Shown one piece after another: positions 25,087-33,495 of a DNA stretch of 46,152 bases; position 1 is the stretch's first letter; each line of letters starts with the position of its first letter. This stretch comes from Microbacterium sp. (lineage in GTDB: Bacteria; Actinomycetota; Actinomycetes; Actinomycetales; Microbacteriaceae). The position numbers and the translations under genes are program-made. The stretch spans positions 1 through 46,152 of the forward strand of contig JARBUN010000036.1 of NCBI GenBank assembly GCA_029239635.1, written 5' to 3'. The notes under the pieces were generated by a model. That model had not been told where the DNA came from. It worked only from the letters and a program-made list of their open reading frames with translations, and ran no database searches.

Positions 25087-25762
25087 CGAGCGCCGCACGA
25101 CCGTCGACGACCTCGACCGTCTCGTCGAGCGCGTCGCGATGCACGAGGTCGTGCGTGACGAGCAGGGTCGCGGTGCCGCGCTCGTGCGTCAGCCGTGAGA
25201 TCAGCGCCATGATCTCCGCCCCCCGCGCGCTGTCCAACGCGCTCGTCGGCTCGTCCACCAGCAGCACGCGCGGCTCGTGCACGAGCGCCCGGGCGATCGC
25301 GACCCTCTGGCGCTGCCCGCCCGACAGCTGAGCGGGGCGGCGATCGCCGAACGTGCCCAGGCCGACGGCATCCAGCAGTTCGTCGACGCGACCGCGCACA
25401 GCGGCGCGCCGCTCGCGACGGCCCCGTCCCCCCAGCTCGGCCATCACACGCAGCTGCTCGCGCGCGGTGAGCGCCGGAAGCAGCTGAGGCTGTTGGAAGA
25501 CGATGCCGATCCGCTCGCGCCGTAGCGCCGTGCGTTTCGCGGCGTCGAGGGCGCTGGCATCCACCCCGTCGATGACCACGCGACCGGAATCCGGGCGGAC
25601 GAGGGTCGCCGCGAGCGCCAGCAGGCTCGACTTGCCGGATCCCGAGGGGCCCGTGATGCCGGTGACCACCCCCGGGCGGCCCTCGAGCGTGACGCGGTCG
25701 ACGGCGGTGACGCGGGCGTCACCGTCGGGGTAGGTGAGGGTGACGTCGTCGAGAAGGATCAT
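25067..25762 (-). CDS. ABC transporter ATPase, MacB/LolD/HrtA type
   Basis: A 231-residue ATPase. Walker A ITGPSGSGKSS, Q-loop IGIVFQQPQLLPALT, signature LSGGQRQRVAIARAL, Walker B VLLVDEPTSALD and switch His LLVTHD are all in place. It belongs to the group that pairs with FtsX-like permeases, and its ATG overlaps the permease stop by four bases. With a two-component system divergent from the pair, it resembles the HrtAB heme exporter of corynebacteria. The HrtA name is inferred from context. Confidence 0.9.
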   Translation of the reverse strand: MILLDDVTLTYPDGDARVTAVDRVTLEGRPGVVTGITGPSGSGKSSLLALAATLVRPDSGRVVIDGVDASALDAAKRTALRRERIGIVFQQPQLLPALTAREQLRVMAELGGRGRRERRAAVRGRVDELLDAVGLGTFGDRRPAQLSGGQRQRVAIARALVHEPRVLLVDEPTSALDSARGAEIMALISRLTHERGTATLLVTHDLVHRDALDETVEVVDGRAALVTTRRR

Positions 25763-26820
25763 CGGGTGCTCCCGAGGGCGGTGAGGGGGTCGGACGAGGT
25801 GACGGTGCGCAGCGAGACGGCCGCGCCGAGCAGGCCGAGCCCGATCATGACCGCCGCGGGAGCGAGGGTCGTCAGCGGGCTCAGGACGAAGGGCAGTGCT
25901 CCTCCGGCGATCGCGCCGAGCAGGGAGGTGAGGCCGATGCCGACCCCCACCCCGACCGCGAGGACCACGAGCGCCTGACCGAGGGCGTCGCGCACGAGCG
26001 CGGGGGTGCTCGCCCCGAGGGCCTTGAGCACGGCGATGTCGGCCGAACGCTGCATGGTCCAGACGGTGAAGAACGCACCGACGACCAGGGCGGAGACACC
26101 GAACAGCATCGCGATCATGAGAGCGAGCGAACCGATCTCGGACCGGAACGTCGACAGCGCCGTGAGACTCGACAGGGGGGAGGATGCCGTGGTCCCGGTG
26201 TCGGCGGCCACGGTGTCCCACGCGGGGGAGCCGGAGACCGCGAGCACCGTCGGCTGTCCCGTGCCGCCCAGACGCTCGTCGAGGGCGGCCCACGCGGTCG
26301 CGGTGAGCGCGACCACGGGGGTGTGGCTGTACCAGTCGTCGCCGCCGATCGCGGCCACGCGGTAGGAGGAGCCCGCGATCGCGATGTCGTCCCCGACCGC
26401 AGCCCCCAGGTCCTTCGCGGCTCCCGCCGACAGGTCGATCTCGTCGTCGCGGCGCGGAGCGGGGAAGCTCGTGCCGGCGTCGAGGCCGAAGAGCGCCACG
26501 GCGGTCGACGCCCCGGGGCCCTCGGCCCGCGTCTGCGTGATGCCGACGGCTGTGACGCGGTCGACGCCCGGGGCCGTGCGCCACGCGTCGACGGTGGCCT
26601 GATCGATCGCGGAGTCGGCGAACGTCGCCGCCGCGTCGCCCACGGGGTGCAGCACGAGCCGGTCGGCGGGGAGGGCCAGCACGGCCGAGACGTTCTGCGC
26701 GGCGAGGCCTCCGGTGAGGCCCGAGAGGAATCCGACGAGCAGGGTGATGAGGGCGACGACCGCCCCGATGAGGGCGAACCGCCCGCGGGCGAACCGCAGA
26801 TCGCGCCATGCGACGTACAC
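25759..26820 (-). CDS. ABC transporter permease, FtsX/MacB family (HrtB-like)
   Basis: A 353-residue permease with one N-terminal helix (GRFALIGAVVALITLLVGFL), a large extracytoplasmic domain (about residues 40-235), and three C-terminal helices: the MacB/FtsX layout. The N-terminus MYVAWRDLRFARGRFALIG is of the type seen in HrtB-like heme exporters. The DxxAVLKALGAS loop near residue 270 couples to the ATPase. It is cotranscribed with the ATPase, from a divergent spacer shared with the sensor kinase. Substrate could be heme, a peptide or a drug; heme is favoured only by the context. Confidence 0.88.
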   Translation of the reverse strand: MYVAWRDLRFARGRFALIGAVVALITLLVGFLSGLTGGLAAQNVSAVLALPADRLVLHPVGDAAATFADSAIDQATVDAWRTAPGVDRVTAVGITQTRAEGPGASTAVALFGLDAGTSFPAPRRDDEIDLSAGAAKDLGAAVGDDIAIAGSSYRVAAIGGDDWYSHTPVVALTATAWAALDERLGGTGQPTVLAVSGSPAWDTVAADTGTTASSPLSSLTALSTFRSEIGSLALMIAMLFGVSALVVGAFFTVWTMQRSADIAVLKALGASTPALVRDALGQALVVLAVGVGVGIGLTSLLGAIAGGALPFVLSPLTTLAPAAVMIGLGLLGAAVSLRTVTSSDPLTALGSTR

Positions 26821-26917
26821 GTCGCCTCCTTCCGGCCGACGGGTCTCGTCGGCGTTCGCCGTCCCGGGCGAACCTCCCTTCCTCCTTTCGGATGATCCGC
26901 CGGGGGCACGGCATCCG

Positions 26918-26923
26918 TAGCCT
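26918..26923 (+). promoter_or_regulatory. Candidate -10 box for the sensor-kinase operon
   Basis: TAGCCT, ten bases before the ATG at 26934, with no clear Shine-Dalgarno between. It is a leaderless or near-leaderless arrangement. Confidence 0.5.
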
Positions 26924-26933
26924 GGGTTCCGAC

Positions 26934-28100
26934 ATGTCTCATCGCCCTCTCGCCCCGGTGTTCGCGGGACTGCGCATCGGGCTGCACGCGCTCTTCGCCG
27001 GCCTGCTCGCTCTCGTGATCGTCCGCGTGCTGGTGACGGGCGCGGGAGCGATCCCGATCGCCCTCGCGGTCGCTCTCGGAGCGGTCTACGGCACGGGAGC
27101 GTGGATCGCCCGTGGCGGGCGCTCGGTGGCGGGCATCGTGTGGGTGCTCGGCCTGACAGCGGTGTGGGCGGCGCTGGTGTGGCTGGTGCCCGAGGCGGCG
27201 TACCTCGTCTTCCCGCTCTTCTTCCTCTACCTGCACGTGCTGCCGGGGGTCGCCGGCCCCCTCGCCGTGGTGGCGACCACAGCCCTCACGATCGCCGCGT
27301 TCGCTCTGCACGCGGGACTCACCGTCGGCGGGGTCGTCGGGCCCGTCGTGGGCGCCGGTGTGGCCCTGCTGATCGGTCTCGGCTACGCCGCCCTCGAGCG
27401 TCGCGCCACCGAGCGCGAAGAGCTGATGGCCGAGCTGCTCGCGACGCGCGACCGCCTGGCCGCGGCCGAACGCGAACAGGGCACCCTCGCCGAGCGCGGG
27501 CGCCTCGCGCGCGAGATCCACGACACCGTCGCCCAGGGGCTGTCGAGCATCCAGATGCTGCTGTACGCCGCCGAGCGGGCGGATGCCACGGGCCCCGGCA
27601 TCGCGCACATCCGGCTCGCGCGCGAGACCGCCGCCGACGGCCTCGCCGAGACGCGGCGGTTCATCCGCGAGCTCGCACCGCCCAGCCTGACGCAGGGCCT
27701 CGGACCGGCGCTGGAGCGCCTCGCCCGCGGCTGGGGAGAGCACGCGGGGGTCGACGTCGTCGTCGACGTGCCGGACGAGGTGGAGCTCCCGATGGACGCC
27801 CAGACCGCTCTCCTCCGCATCGCGCAGGGGGCTCTCGCCAACGTCGTCCAGCACGCCGACGCGACGCGGGTGCGTGTCGTCCTCGCCGCGGCGGGTCCGG
27901 CGGTGCGGCTCACCATCGCCGATGACGGCCGAGGTTTCGATCCGGACGCCCCGGAGACGCGCGGAGGGGGCACCGACTCGTTCGGTCTGCGCGCGATGCG
28001 CGAACGCGTCGACCAGCTCGACGGGACGATCGCGGTGACGAGCGCGCGGGCGGCGGGCACCACGGTCGCCGTGACGCTCCCGCGCGGGGGTGCGCGATGA
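26934..28100 (+). CDS. Sensor histidine kinase, NarL/ChrS-type (HisKA_3)
   Basis: A 388-residue membrane kinase. Five to six helices span about residues 10-150 with very short loops, so sensing is probably inside the membrane. Dimerisation/phosphorylation helix: REIHDTVAQGLSSIQ with H196. The ATPase domain has the ANVVQHADATRV N-box and DDGRGFDP G-box. This is the HPK7 class that works with NarL/FixJ regulators; corynebacterial heme sensors ChrS/HrrS belong here. It overlaps the response-regulator gene by four bases and diverges from the HrtB-like permease. Confidence 0.92.
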   Translation: MSHRPLAPVFAGLRIGLHALFAGLLALVIVRVLVTGAGAIPIALAVALGAVYGTGAWIARGGRSVAGIVWVLGLTAVWAALVWLVPEAAYLVFPLFFLYLHVLPGVAGPLAVVATTALTIAAFALHAGLTVGGVVGPVVGAGVALLIGLGYAALERRATEREELMAELLATRDRLAAAEREQGTLAERGRLAREIHDTVAQGLSSIQMLLYAAERADATGPGIAHIRLARETAADGLAETRRFIRELAPPSLTQGLGPALERLARGWGEHAGVDVVVDVPDEVELPMDAQTALLRIAQGALANVVQHADATRVRVVLAAAGPAVRLTIADDGRGFDPDAPETRGGGTDSFGLRAMRERVDQLDGTIAVTSARAAGTTVAVTLPRGGAR

Positions 28101-28717
28101 TCCGCGTCGTGATCGCGGACGATCACCCCGTCGTGCGGGCCGGAGTCCGCGCGCTCCTGGATGCCGAGACCGACATCGACGTGGTGGGGGAGGCCGCCAC
28201 GCCCGACGAGGCCGTCGAGCTCGCCGCCGCCCTCTCGCCCGAGCTCGTGCTGATGGACCTGCAGTTCGGCGACCGCGCCGCCGGGGCCGAAGCCACCCGC
28301 CGCGTCCGCGCCCTCGCCGCGCCGCCGTACGTCCTGATCCTCACCAACTACGACACCGACGGTGACATCCTGGGCGCCGTGGAGGCCGGCGCGAGCGGCT
28401 ACCTGCTCAAGGACGCTCCTCCGCACGAGCTCCTCGCGGGGGTGCGGGCGGCCGCGGCCGGCCACAGCGCGCTCGCGCCCGCCATCGCGGGTCGGCTGAT
28501 GGCCCGTCTCCGCGAGCCGCGGATCAGCCTCTCCGCCCGCGAGATCGAGGTGCTGCGGCTCGTGGCGCGCGGCGCCTCGAACGCCGACGTGGCCGCGCGC
28601 CTGCACATCACGGACGCCACCGTGAAGTCGCACCTCGCCCACGTGTTCTCGAAGCTCGGCGTGACCTCGCGCACGGCGGCCGTCTCGACGGCTCGGTCGC
28701 TCGGCATCCTGAGGTGA
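28097..28717 (+). CDS. NarL/FixJ-family response regulator
   Basis: A 206-residue regulator. The receiver domain has acidic D8/D9, phospho-acceptor D54 in LVLMDLQF, and K104-like LKDAPP. The C-terminal LuxR-type HTH runs ISLSAREIEVLRLVARG ... NADVAARLHITDATVKSHLAHVFSKLGV. It is coupled to the kinase by an ATGA overlap. Its likely target is the divergent exporter promoter between 26821 and 26917. Confidence 0.94.
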   Translation: MIRVVIADDHPVVRAGVRALLDAETDIDVVGEAATPDEAVELAAALSPELVLMDLQFGDRAAGAEATRRVRALAAPPYVLILTNYDTDGDILGAVEAGASGYLLKDAPPHELLAGVRAAAAGHSALAPAIAGRLMARLREPRISLSAREIEVLRLVARGASNADVAARLHITDATVKSHLAHVFSKLGVTSRTAAVSTARSLGILR

Positions 28718-28770
28718 GAACCGCAGCCGCGTCGGCTCGCAAGGCGGACCTCCCCGCGCGTTCGCGCTCC

Positions 28771-28776
28771 TAGACT
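28771..28776 (+). promoter_or_regulatory. Candidate -10 box for gnd
   Basis: TAGACT, 60 bases before the gnd ATG. The leader also holds ATGAAC twice (28808, 28822) just ahead of the GGGGA ribosome site. Confidence 0.4.
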
Positions 28777-28836
28777 CGCGGGAGGGACCGCCTCGCGGCC
28801 CCCGCACGATGAACATCCACGATGAACGGGGATCCA

Positions 28837-29898
28837 ATGCAACTCGCCATGGTCGGTCTCGGACGAATGGGCGCCAACATCGTCCGCAGGCTCATGAAAG
28901 ACGGTCACGACTGCGTCGTCTTCGACGTGAATCAGGATGCCGTGGCCTCCCTCGTCGCGGAGGGGGCGACCGGAGCGACCAGCATCGCCGACCTCGCCTC
29001 GAAGCTCAGCAAGCCCCGCGCCGTGTGGCTGATGATCCCCGCCGGCCTCACCGGCAGCGTCGTCGACCAGGTCGCCGAGGTCTTCGAGCCGGGCGACATC
29101 ATCATCGACGGCGGCAACTCGAACTATCGCGACGACGTGCGTCGGGCGGCGAAGCTCAACGACTCCGGCATCCACTACGTCGACGTGGGCACGAGCGGTG
29201 GCGTCTTCGGCCTCGAGCGCGGGTACTGCCTCATGGTCGGCGGCCACGACGAGGCCGTCGCCCACCTCGAGCCCGTGCTCCGCACGATCGCGCCCGGACC
29301 CGGAGAGGTCGAGCGCACCCCTGGCCGCACCGGCGACTACTCCACAGAGGAACGCGGCTACCTGCACTGCGGCCCCTCGGGTGCCGGCCACTTCGTGAAG
29401 ATGGTGCACAACGGCATCGAGTACGGCATCATGGCCGCGCTCGCCGAGGGACTCAACGTCCTCAACAACGCCGACGCGGGGCTGCACCAGGGCGAGCATT
29501 CCGCCGAGGTCGCTCCGCTGGAGGAGCCCGAGTTCTACCAGTTCGACATCGACACGGCCCGGGTCACCGAGCTCTGGCGCCGCGGCTCGGTGATCTCGTC
29601 GTGGCTGCTCGACCTCACCGCTGCGGCGCTCGAGCAGAATCCCACGCTGGACGGCCTCGCCGGGCGCGTCTCGGACTCGGGCGAAGGGCGATGGACCGTC
29701 AAGGCGGCGGTCGACACGGGTGTTCCGGTGCCGGTGCTCGCCGCTTCGCTGTTCGAGCGCTTCGCCTCGCGGGGCGAGGATCACTTCGCCAACCAGGTGC
29801 TCTCGGCGATGCGCCTCCAGTTCGGCGGCCACCAGGAGCTCCCCGCCGGCGACGTGCTCGAGGCGGGCTCGAAGAAGGCCGACAGCGGCAAGAGCTGA
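28837..29898 (+). CDS. gnd: 6-phosphogluconate dehydrogenase, short decarboxylating type
   Basis: A 353-residue oxidoreductase of the short (YqeC/GndA-like) 6-phosphogluconate dehydrogenase class, which makes ribulose 5-phosphate, carbon dioxide and reduced cofactor. Rossmann loop [14 protein letters not shown] at residues 5-18; [10 protein letters not shown]; substrate loop [16 protein letters not shown]; catalytic [11 protein letters not shown] with Lys and His-Asn. I start at the ATG 28837 with GGGGA upstream; the in-frame ATG at 28822 adds five residues. The cofactor (NAD or NADP) is not certain. Confidence 0.92.
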   Translation: MQLAMVGLGRMGANIVRRLMKDGHDCVVFDVNQDAVASLVAEGATGATSIADLASKLSKPRAVWLMIPAGLTGSVVDQVAEVFEPGDIIIDGGNSNYRDDVRRAAKLNDSGIHYVDVGTSGGVFGLERGYCLMVGGHDEAVAHLEPVLRTIAPGPGEVERTPGRTGDYSTEERGYLHCGPSGAGHFVKMVHNGIEYGIMAALAEGLNVLNNADAGLHQGEHSAEVAPLEEPEFYQFDIDTARVTELWRRGSVISSWLLDLTAAALEQNPTLDGLAGRVSDSGEGRWTVKAAVDTGVPVPVLAASLFERFASRGEDHFANQVLSAMRLQFGGHQELPAGDVLEAGSKKADSGKS

Positions 29899-29901
29899 CC
29901 G

Positions 29902-30462
29902 TCAGCGATCCAGCGTGATCGCGCACACGTGCAGGCCCTCGCCGTCGGTCCACACATCGACGGCGGGGGCCGCGCACGTGCCGTTCTCGGCGGTCAGCAG
30001 GTTGAGGGTGCTGCCCTCGTAGAGCACGTAGGGACCGACCGTGCCCCGGACGGGCGTCGAGGCGCCGGCGGTCGGAAGATCGCCGACGGAGGAAAGCGCC
30101 TCCATCAGCGGCTTGCTGGCCTCTTCGGTGTAGTAGCTCGTGGCTTCGTAGTCCCGGCAGTTGGCCGTCCCACCGGCTCCGACGGGGAATCCGGTCCCCA
30201 GGCAGTAGCCGCCGTCGGGCAGCTCCGGGTAGCCGCCGTTCTTCTCCTTGTACGTCGCGAAGACCGCCTGCCACTGGACGAGCAGCTCGGTGGCCCGGGT
30301 GTTGGACACGGTGGGGTCATCCGAGGGTGCGGCATCCGATTCCGAGGTCTGCAAAGTCAGGAACCAGGCGGCGAAGCCGACCGCGCCGACGATGAGCACG
30401 ACGGACACGATGATCGCGGTGAGCGCGCCGGGGTGGATGCGGCGATCGAGAGAAGAAGACAT
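29902..30462 (-). CDS. Membrane-anchored extracytoplasmic protein of unknown function
   Basis: A 186-residue protein with a short cytoplasmic N-terminus, one helix (about residues 13-36), then an extracytoplasmic domain. NTRATELLVQWQAVFATYKEKNGGYPELPDGGYC is the kind of N-terminal region seen in pilin-like or type II pseudopilin-like small proteins, but without the prepilin motif. Three Cys (GGYC, NCRD, TCAA and VCAI make four) may form disulfides. Unknown role. Tail-to-tail with gnd. Confidence 0.7.
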   Translation of the reverse strand: MSSSLDRRIHPGALTAIIVSVVLIVGAVGFAAWFLTLQTSESDAAPSDDPTVSNTRATELLVQWQAVFATYKEKNGGYPELPDGGYCLGTGFPVGAGGTANCRDYEATSYYTEEASKPLMEALSSVGDLPTAGASTPVRGTVGPYVLYEGSTLNLLTAENGTCAAPAVDVWTDGEGLHVCAITLDR

Positions 30463-30640
30463 GGCGGTGCCTTTCCAGGGGCGGATTCGAGCGGAAGACC
30501 GGTTCAGGCTGGCATCGCCGCGAACCGGCGACTCCCGCCCGCGCGGCCCGGCCAGCCCTGATCGCCCTCAGTTCACCTCGGACGTCACCTGAGAAGGTGG
30601 CGTGCGCGGGGGACGCCCGCGGAAGGGCGAGACTGGAGGG

Positions 30641-31204
30641 ATGAGCACGCCTGCCCCCGCACCCGTCGATCGTTACGTCGTCGCCACTGACGGCGCCTGC
30701 AAAGGCAATCCCGGTCCTGCCGGGTGGGCGTGGGTCGGGGAGGACGGCCACTGGGCGGCCGGATCCATCCCCGAAGGCACGAACAACATCGGCGAGCTTC
30801 TGGGTCTCCTGCATGCCATCACCGATCACGCCGACGTCCGCGAGCTGGTCGTCCAGGCCGACTCGAAGTACGCGATCGACACGTACGCGTCGTGGATGGA
30901 CGGGCACCGCCGCCGCGGATGGGTCACGAGCGCCAAGAAGCCCGTCGCCAACCGCGGCATCCTCGAGGCGCTGATCGCCGCGCGCGACGCCCGGCGGGCG
31001 GCGGGTCTTCCCGATGTGGTGCTCGAACACGTCCGGGGGCACAGCGGGCACGTGTTGAACTCGTGGGCCGACGAGCGCGCCGTCCGCGCCTCGCAGCACG
31101 CGGCGAAGGGCGAGGAGCTCATCTGGACGTCGCTGCGGGGCCTCGATCGTCTGGACGTGGCCTCACCTCCCGCGCGCGCGGCGGGGGATCGCGCGGGTCG
31201 CTGA
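30641..31204 (+). CDS. rnhA: Ribonuclease HI-family protein
   Basis: A 187-residue RNase H fold. Catalytic acidic residues are visible in order: TDGACKGNPGPAGWAW, the Glu in NNIGELLGLL, the Asp in QADSKYAID, and the Asp in NSWADERA. The basic handle is present (WMDGHRRRGWVTSAKK). It would cut RNA in RNA-DNA hybrids. The ATG at 30641 follows GGAGGG; the extra 13 residues of the longer frame are unlikely. A C-terminal tail of about 35 residues is not part of the fold. Confidence 0.88.
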   Translation: MSTPAPAPVDRYVVATDGACKGNPGPAGWAWVGEDGHWAAGSIPEGTNNIGELLGLLHAITDHADVRELVVQADSKYAIDTYASWMDGHRRRGWVTSAKKPVANRGILEALIAARDARRAAGLPDVVLEHVRGHSGHVLNSWADERAVRASQHAAKGEELIWTSLRGLDRLDVASPPARAAGDRAGR

Positions 31205-31347
31205 CCTCCGTTCCTGCTCTCGGGTGAGTTCGTGCTCCGGGCGGCATGATTTTTCGCGCCGCATGGCGTTTCGGGAATGTCTCCGTCGGTACAGTGCCTT
31301 TCCCCGCGCGCGTCGGCGTTCGGGATGCTCGAGGGAGAGGACACGTC

Positions 31348-31818
31348 ATGTCGGATCAGCACACGCAGCACGCTCTCGGTCGACCGACCGGAGCTTTCGT
31401 CGGAGCCTCGTGGGTCGCCCTGGGACTCGGAGCCTCGGTGTACTTCGTGGGTCTGTACAACGCGCAGATGACTCTCGCGGAGAAGGGCTTCTACCTCGCG
31501 GTCTTCCTGCTGGGCCTCTTCGCCGCGATCTCCGTACAGAAGGCGGTCCGTGATCGCGCCGAGGACGTGCCGGTGACGGGTGCGTACCTGGGGGTGGCGT
31601 GGGGGATGCTGCTCGCCGCGCTCACCCTCATGGCGGTGGGGCTGTGGAACGCCGAGCTCCTGCTCTCGGAGAAGGGCTTCTACGGCATCGGATTCGCCAT
31701 GAGCCTCTTCGCGGTCGTCGCGGTGCAGAAGAACGTGCGCGACCTGGCGGCGTACCGGACTGTCCATCCTGAGCCGGTCGCGACCGAGCGGTCTTCCTTC
31801 GCCAGCCCGCAGGGCTGA
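31348..31818 (+). CDS. YiaA/YiaB-family inner membrane protein
   Basis: A 156-residue four-helix membrane protein made of two copies of the YiaAB unit. The matching halves are LAEKGFYLAVFLLGLFAAIS-VQKAVRD and LSEKGFYGIGFAMSLFAVVA-VQKNVRD. The family has no known activity. GGGAGAGG precedes the ATG. Upstream, GTTT-N16-GGTA (31268-31291) loosely fits a SigB/SigF stress promoter, and TACAGT (31290-31295) a -10 box. Confidence 0.85.
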   Translation: MSDQHTQHALGRPTGAFVGASWVALGLGASVYFVGLYNAQMTLAEKGFYLAVFLLGLFAAISVQKAVRDRAEDVPVTGAYLGVAWGMLLAALTLMAVGLWNAELLLSEKGFYGIGFAMSLFAVVAVQKNVRDLAAYRTVHPEPVATERSSFASPQG

Positions 31819-31827
31819 GGGGCTGGC
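31801..31827. terminator. Hairpin over the stop codon of the YiaA/B gene
   Basis: GCCAGCCC (31801-31808) pairs with GGGCTGGC (31820-31827) across an 11-nt loop that contains the stop. No T-tract follows, so activity is uncertain. Confidence 0.4.
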
Positions 31828-31926
31828 GAGCGCGGGGCTGCGCGGCTTCGATCCAGAACGCCTGCGTGTGGTCGTCGCCTCTCACGACGGAGGGCGAGGA
31901 TCATGACGCCAGCGTAGACAGCCCGG

Positions 31927-33351
31927 TCAGAAGGTCTTCGTGGCCAGCGCCGGGGTGTCGGCGAGCGCCGTCTTCAGGACGCTCTCGCCGGGGTACAGGC
32001 GTTTCCCACTGAGGGGGCCGAAGGCGAACGGGGCCCGCGCGTGCCAGATGGAGGCGCCGGTGCACCACCGCGACTGCAGGGGAGCCGCCAGCACGGATCG
32101 GTACAGCAACGCCTGCACGTCGTAGTCCTCGGCCCCGGCGGCGGGGGAGCTGTTGTCCTGTTTCGCGAGGCCGTCGACGCGCGGCTGCACCCCGACCTCG
32201 GTGATGAGGAAGGGAATGCGCAGCCCGTCGCACACGGCCTCGAGTTTGCCGAGGTGGTCGTCGGTCCGCCCACCGGCGCCCCGCCACCCGGCGACGAGCT
32301 CGTCGACGGTGATGTTCGGCGCGTCGGGCGTGTAGACCTTGTCGGTCAACCGGATCCAGGAGTTGATGCCGAACACGTCCAGCAACCGGGCCATGTGCGG
32401 CGTCGACTGCGGAATCCAGTAGGTGTAGAGGAGGAAGAGCTCGAGCGTCGTGAACGCGGCGGTGAGCTTGACGCCCGGCGCCGTGTCGCGGAGCTTCTGG
32501 ATGAGCGGCACCCACCGGTCATAGGTCGAGGCGTCGGTCTGGGCGGGCTGCTCGCACGTGAGCGCGAGGTACTCCACGTCGTTCTGCGCGCACAGGGTGG
32601 CGAAGTCCAGCAACTGCGCTTGCCAGTTCGTGAAGAACGCGTCGAGGGATGCCGGGGCGTAGTTGCCGCGGTAGAACCCGTCGCCCTGCTCGTCGGTGAC
32701 GATGTGCGGCTTCACCATCGTGATGCGGATGCCGCGGTCCCGGGCCAGCTGGAAGGCCGTGTCGATGCGGTCGTCCGTCACGCGGGTGAACGTGGTGGAC
32801 GTCGGATCGGAGATGAAGCAGTAGATGACCAGCGTCGCGTTCGCGCCGAGCCGAGCGATCCGGTCGAGCTCTTTCGCCGTGACCGACATCGGTGTCCGCT
32901 GGTCGAGGCTGAGGGAGATGTTGAGATCGCGCTTGAGCGGGGCCACGGCTCCGGCGAAGGTCCGCAGCCGTTTCGTCCTGCCCTCCTGAACCTCGAGGGC
33001 GAAGCGGTACGCCCCCTCGGTGGTGGGGCGTCCGATCAGACGGTGCGCCGCGATGCTCATCCCGGCGGGCAGGGCGCCCGAGGCGAGCGTGACGGTCGCG
33101 TCGGCGGCATCCGAGACCTCACGGACGACGCTGTCCCACGCGTGCAGACGCAGGTCCTCGGTCGTGGCGGTCGGACTGCGGGTGGGCGTCGCCGTCGCGG
33201 TGGGAGCGGGGGAGGTCGCGTGCCCGCGGGGGTCGGCCAGGGGCGTCTCCGGGCTGCCGTGCGTCAACCACGAGGCGGCCGCCACGCTTCCGACACCGAG
33301 GCCGAGGGCGCTCAGGGTGCCGACGATCATGCTCCGTCGTGACAGCTCCAT
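31927..33351 (-). CDS. Exported TIM-barrel protein, probable glycoside-hydrolase-like
   Basis: A 474-residue exported protein. The N-terminus MELSRRSMIVGTLSALGLG carries a twin-arginine-like SRR motif before a hydrophobic segment, then a Pro/Thr linker (about residues 45-65), suggesting Tat export and surface attachment. The body has features of a GH113-like (beta/alpha)8 barrel: DRGIRITMVKPHI, EYLALTCEQPAQ (possible acid/base Glu) and PFLITEVGVQPR (possible nucleophile Glu at a strand end). It also has a C-terminal IWHARAPFAF. The sugar substrate is unknown and the family call is moderate. Confidence 0.7.
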   Translation of the reverse strand: MELSRRSMIVGTLSALGLGVGSVAAASWLTHGSPETPLADPRGHATSPAPTATATPTRSPTATTEDLRLHAWDSVVREVSDAADATVTLASGALPAGMSIAAHRLIGRPTTEGAYRFALEVQEGRTKRLRTFAGAVAPLKRDLNISLSLDQRTPMSVTAKELDRIARLGANATLVIYCFISDPTSTTFTRVTDDRIDTAFQLARDRGIRITMVKPHIVTDEQGDGFYRGNYAPASLDAFFTNWQAQLLDFATLCAQNDVEYLALTCEQPAQTDASTYDRWVPLIQKLRDTAPGVKLTAAFTTLELFLLYTYWIPQSTPHMARLLDVFGINSWIRLTDKVYTPDAPNITVDELVAGWRGAGGRTDDHLGKLEAVCDGLRIPFLITEVGVQPRVDGLAKQDNSSPAAGAEDYDVQALLYRSVLAAPLQSRWCTGASIWHARAPFAFGPLSGKRLYPGESVLKTALADTPALATKTF

Positions 33352-33495
33352 TTCACCCCTCTCGATGCGATGGCGTCGTCGACCGAGGATGGGGCTCGTG
33401 CCCTCTCCGGCACTCAGCGTAGAGCGCGCCGAGGACTTCCCCTCAGACCGCGCGAGACTCGTCGAGTTTTCTGGGGCTTCTCTCGGCGGGACGTG

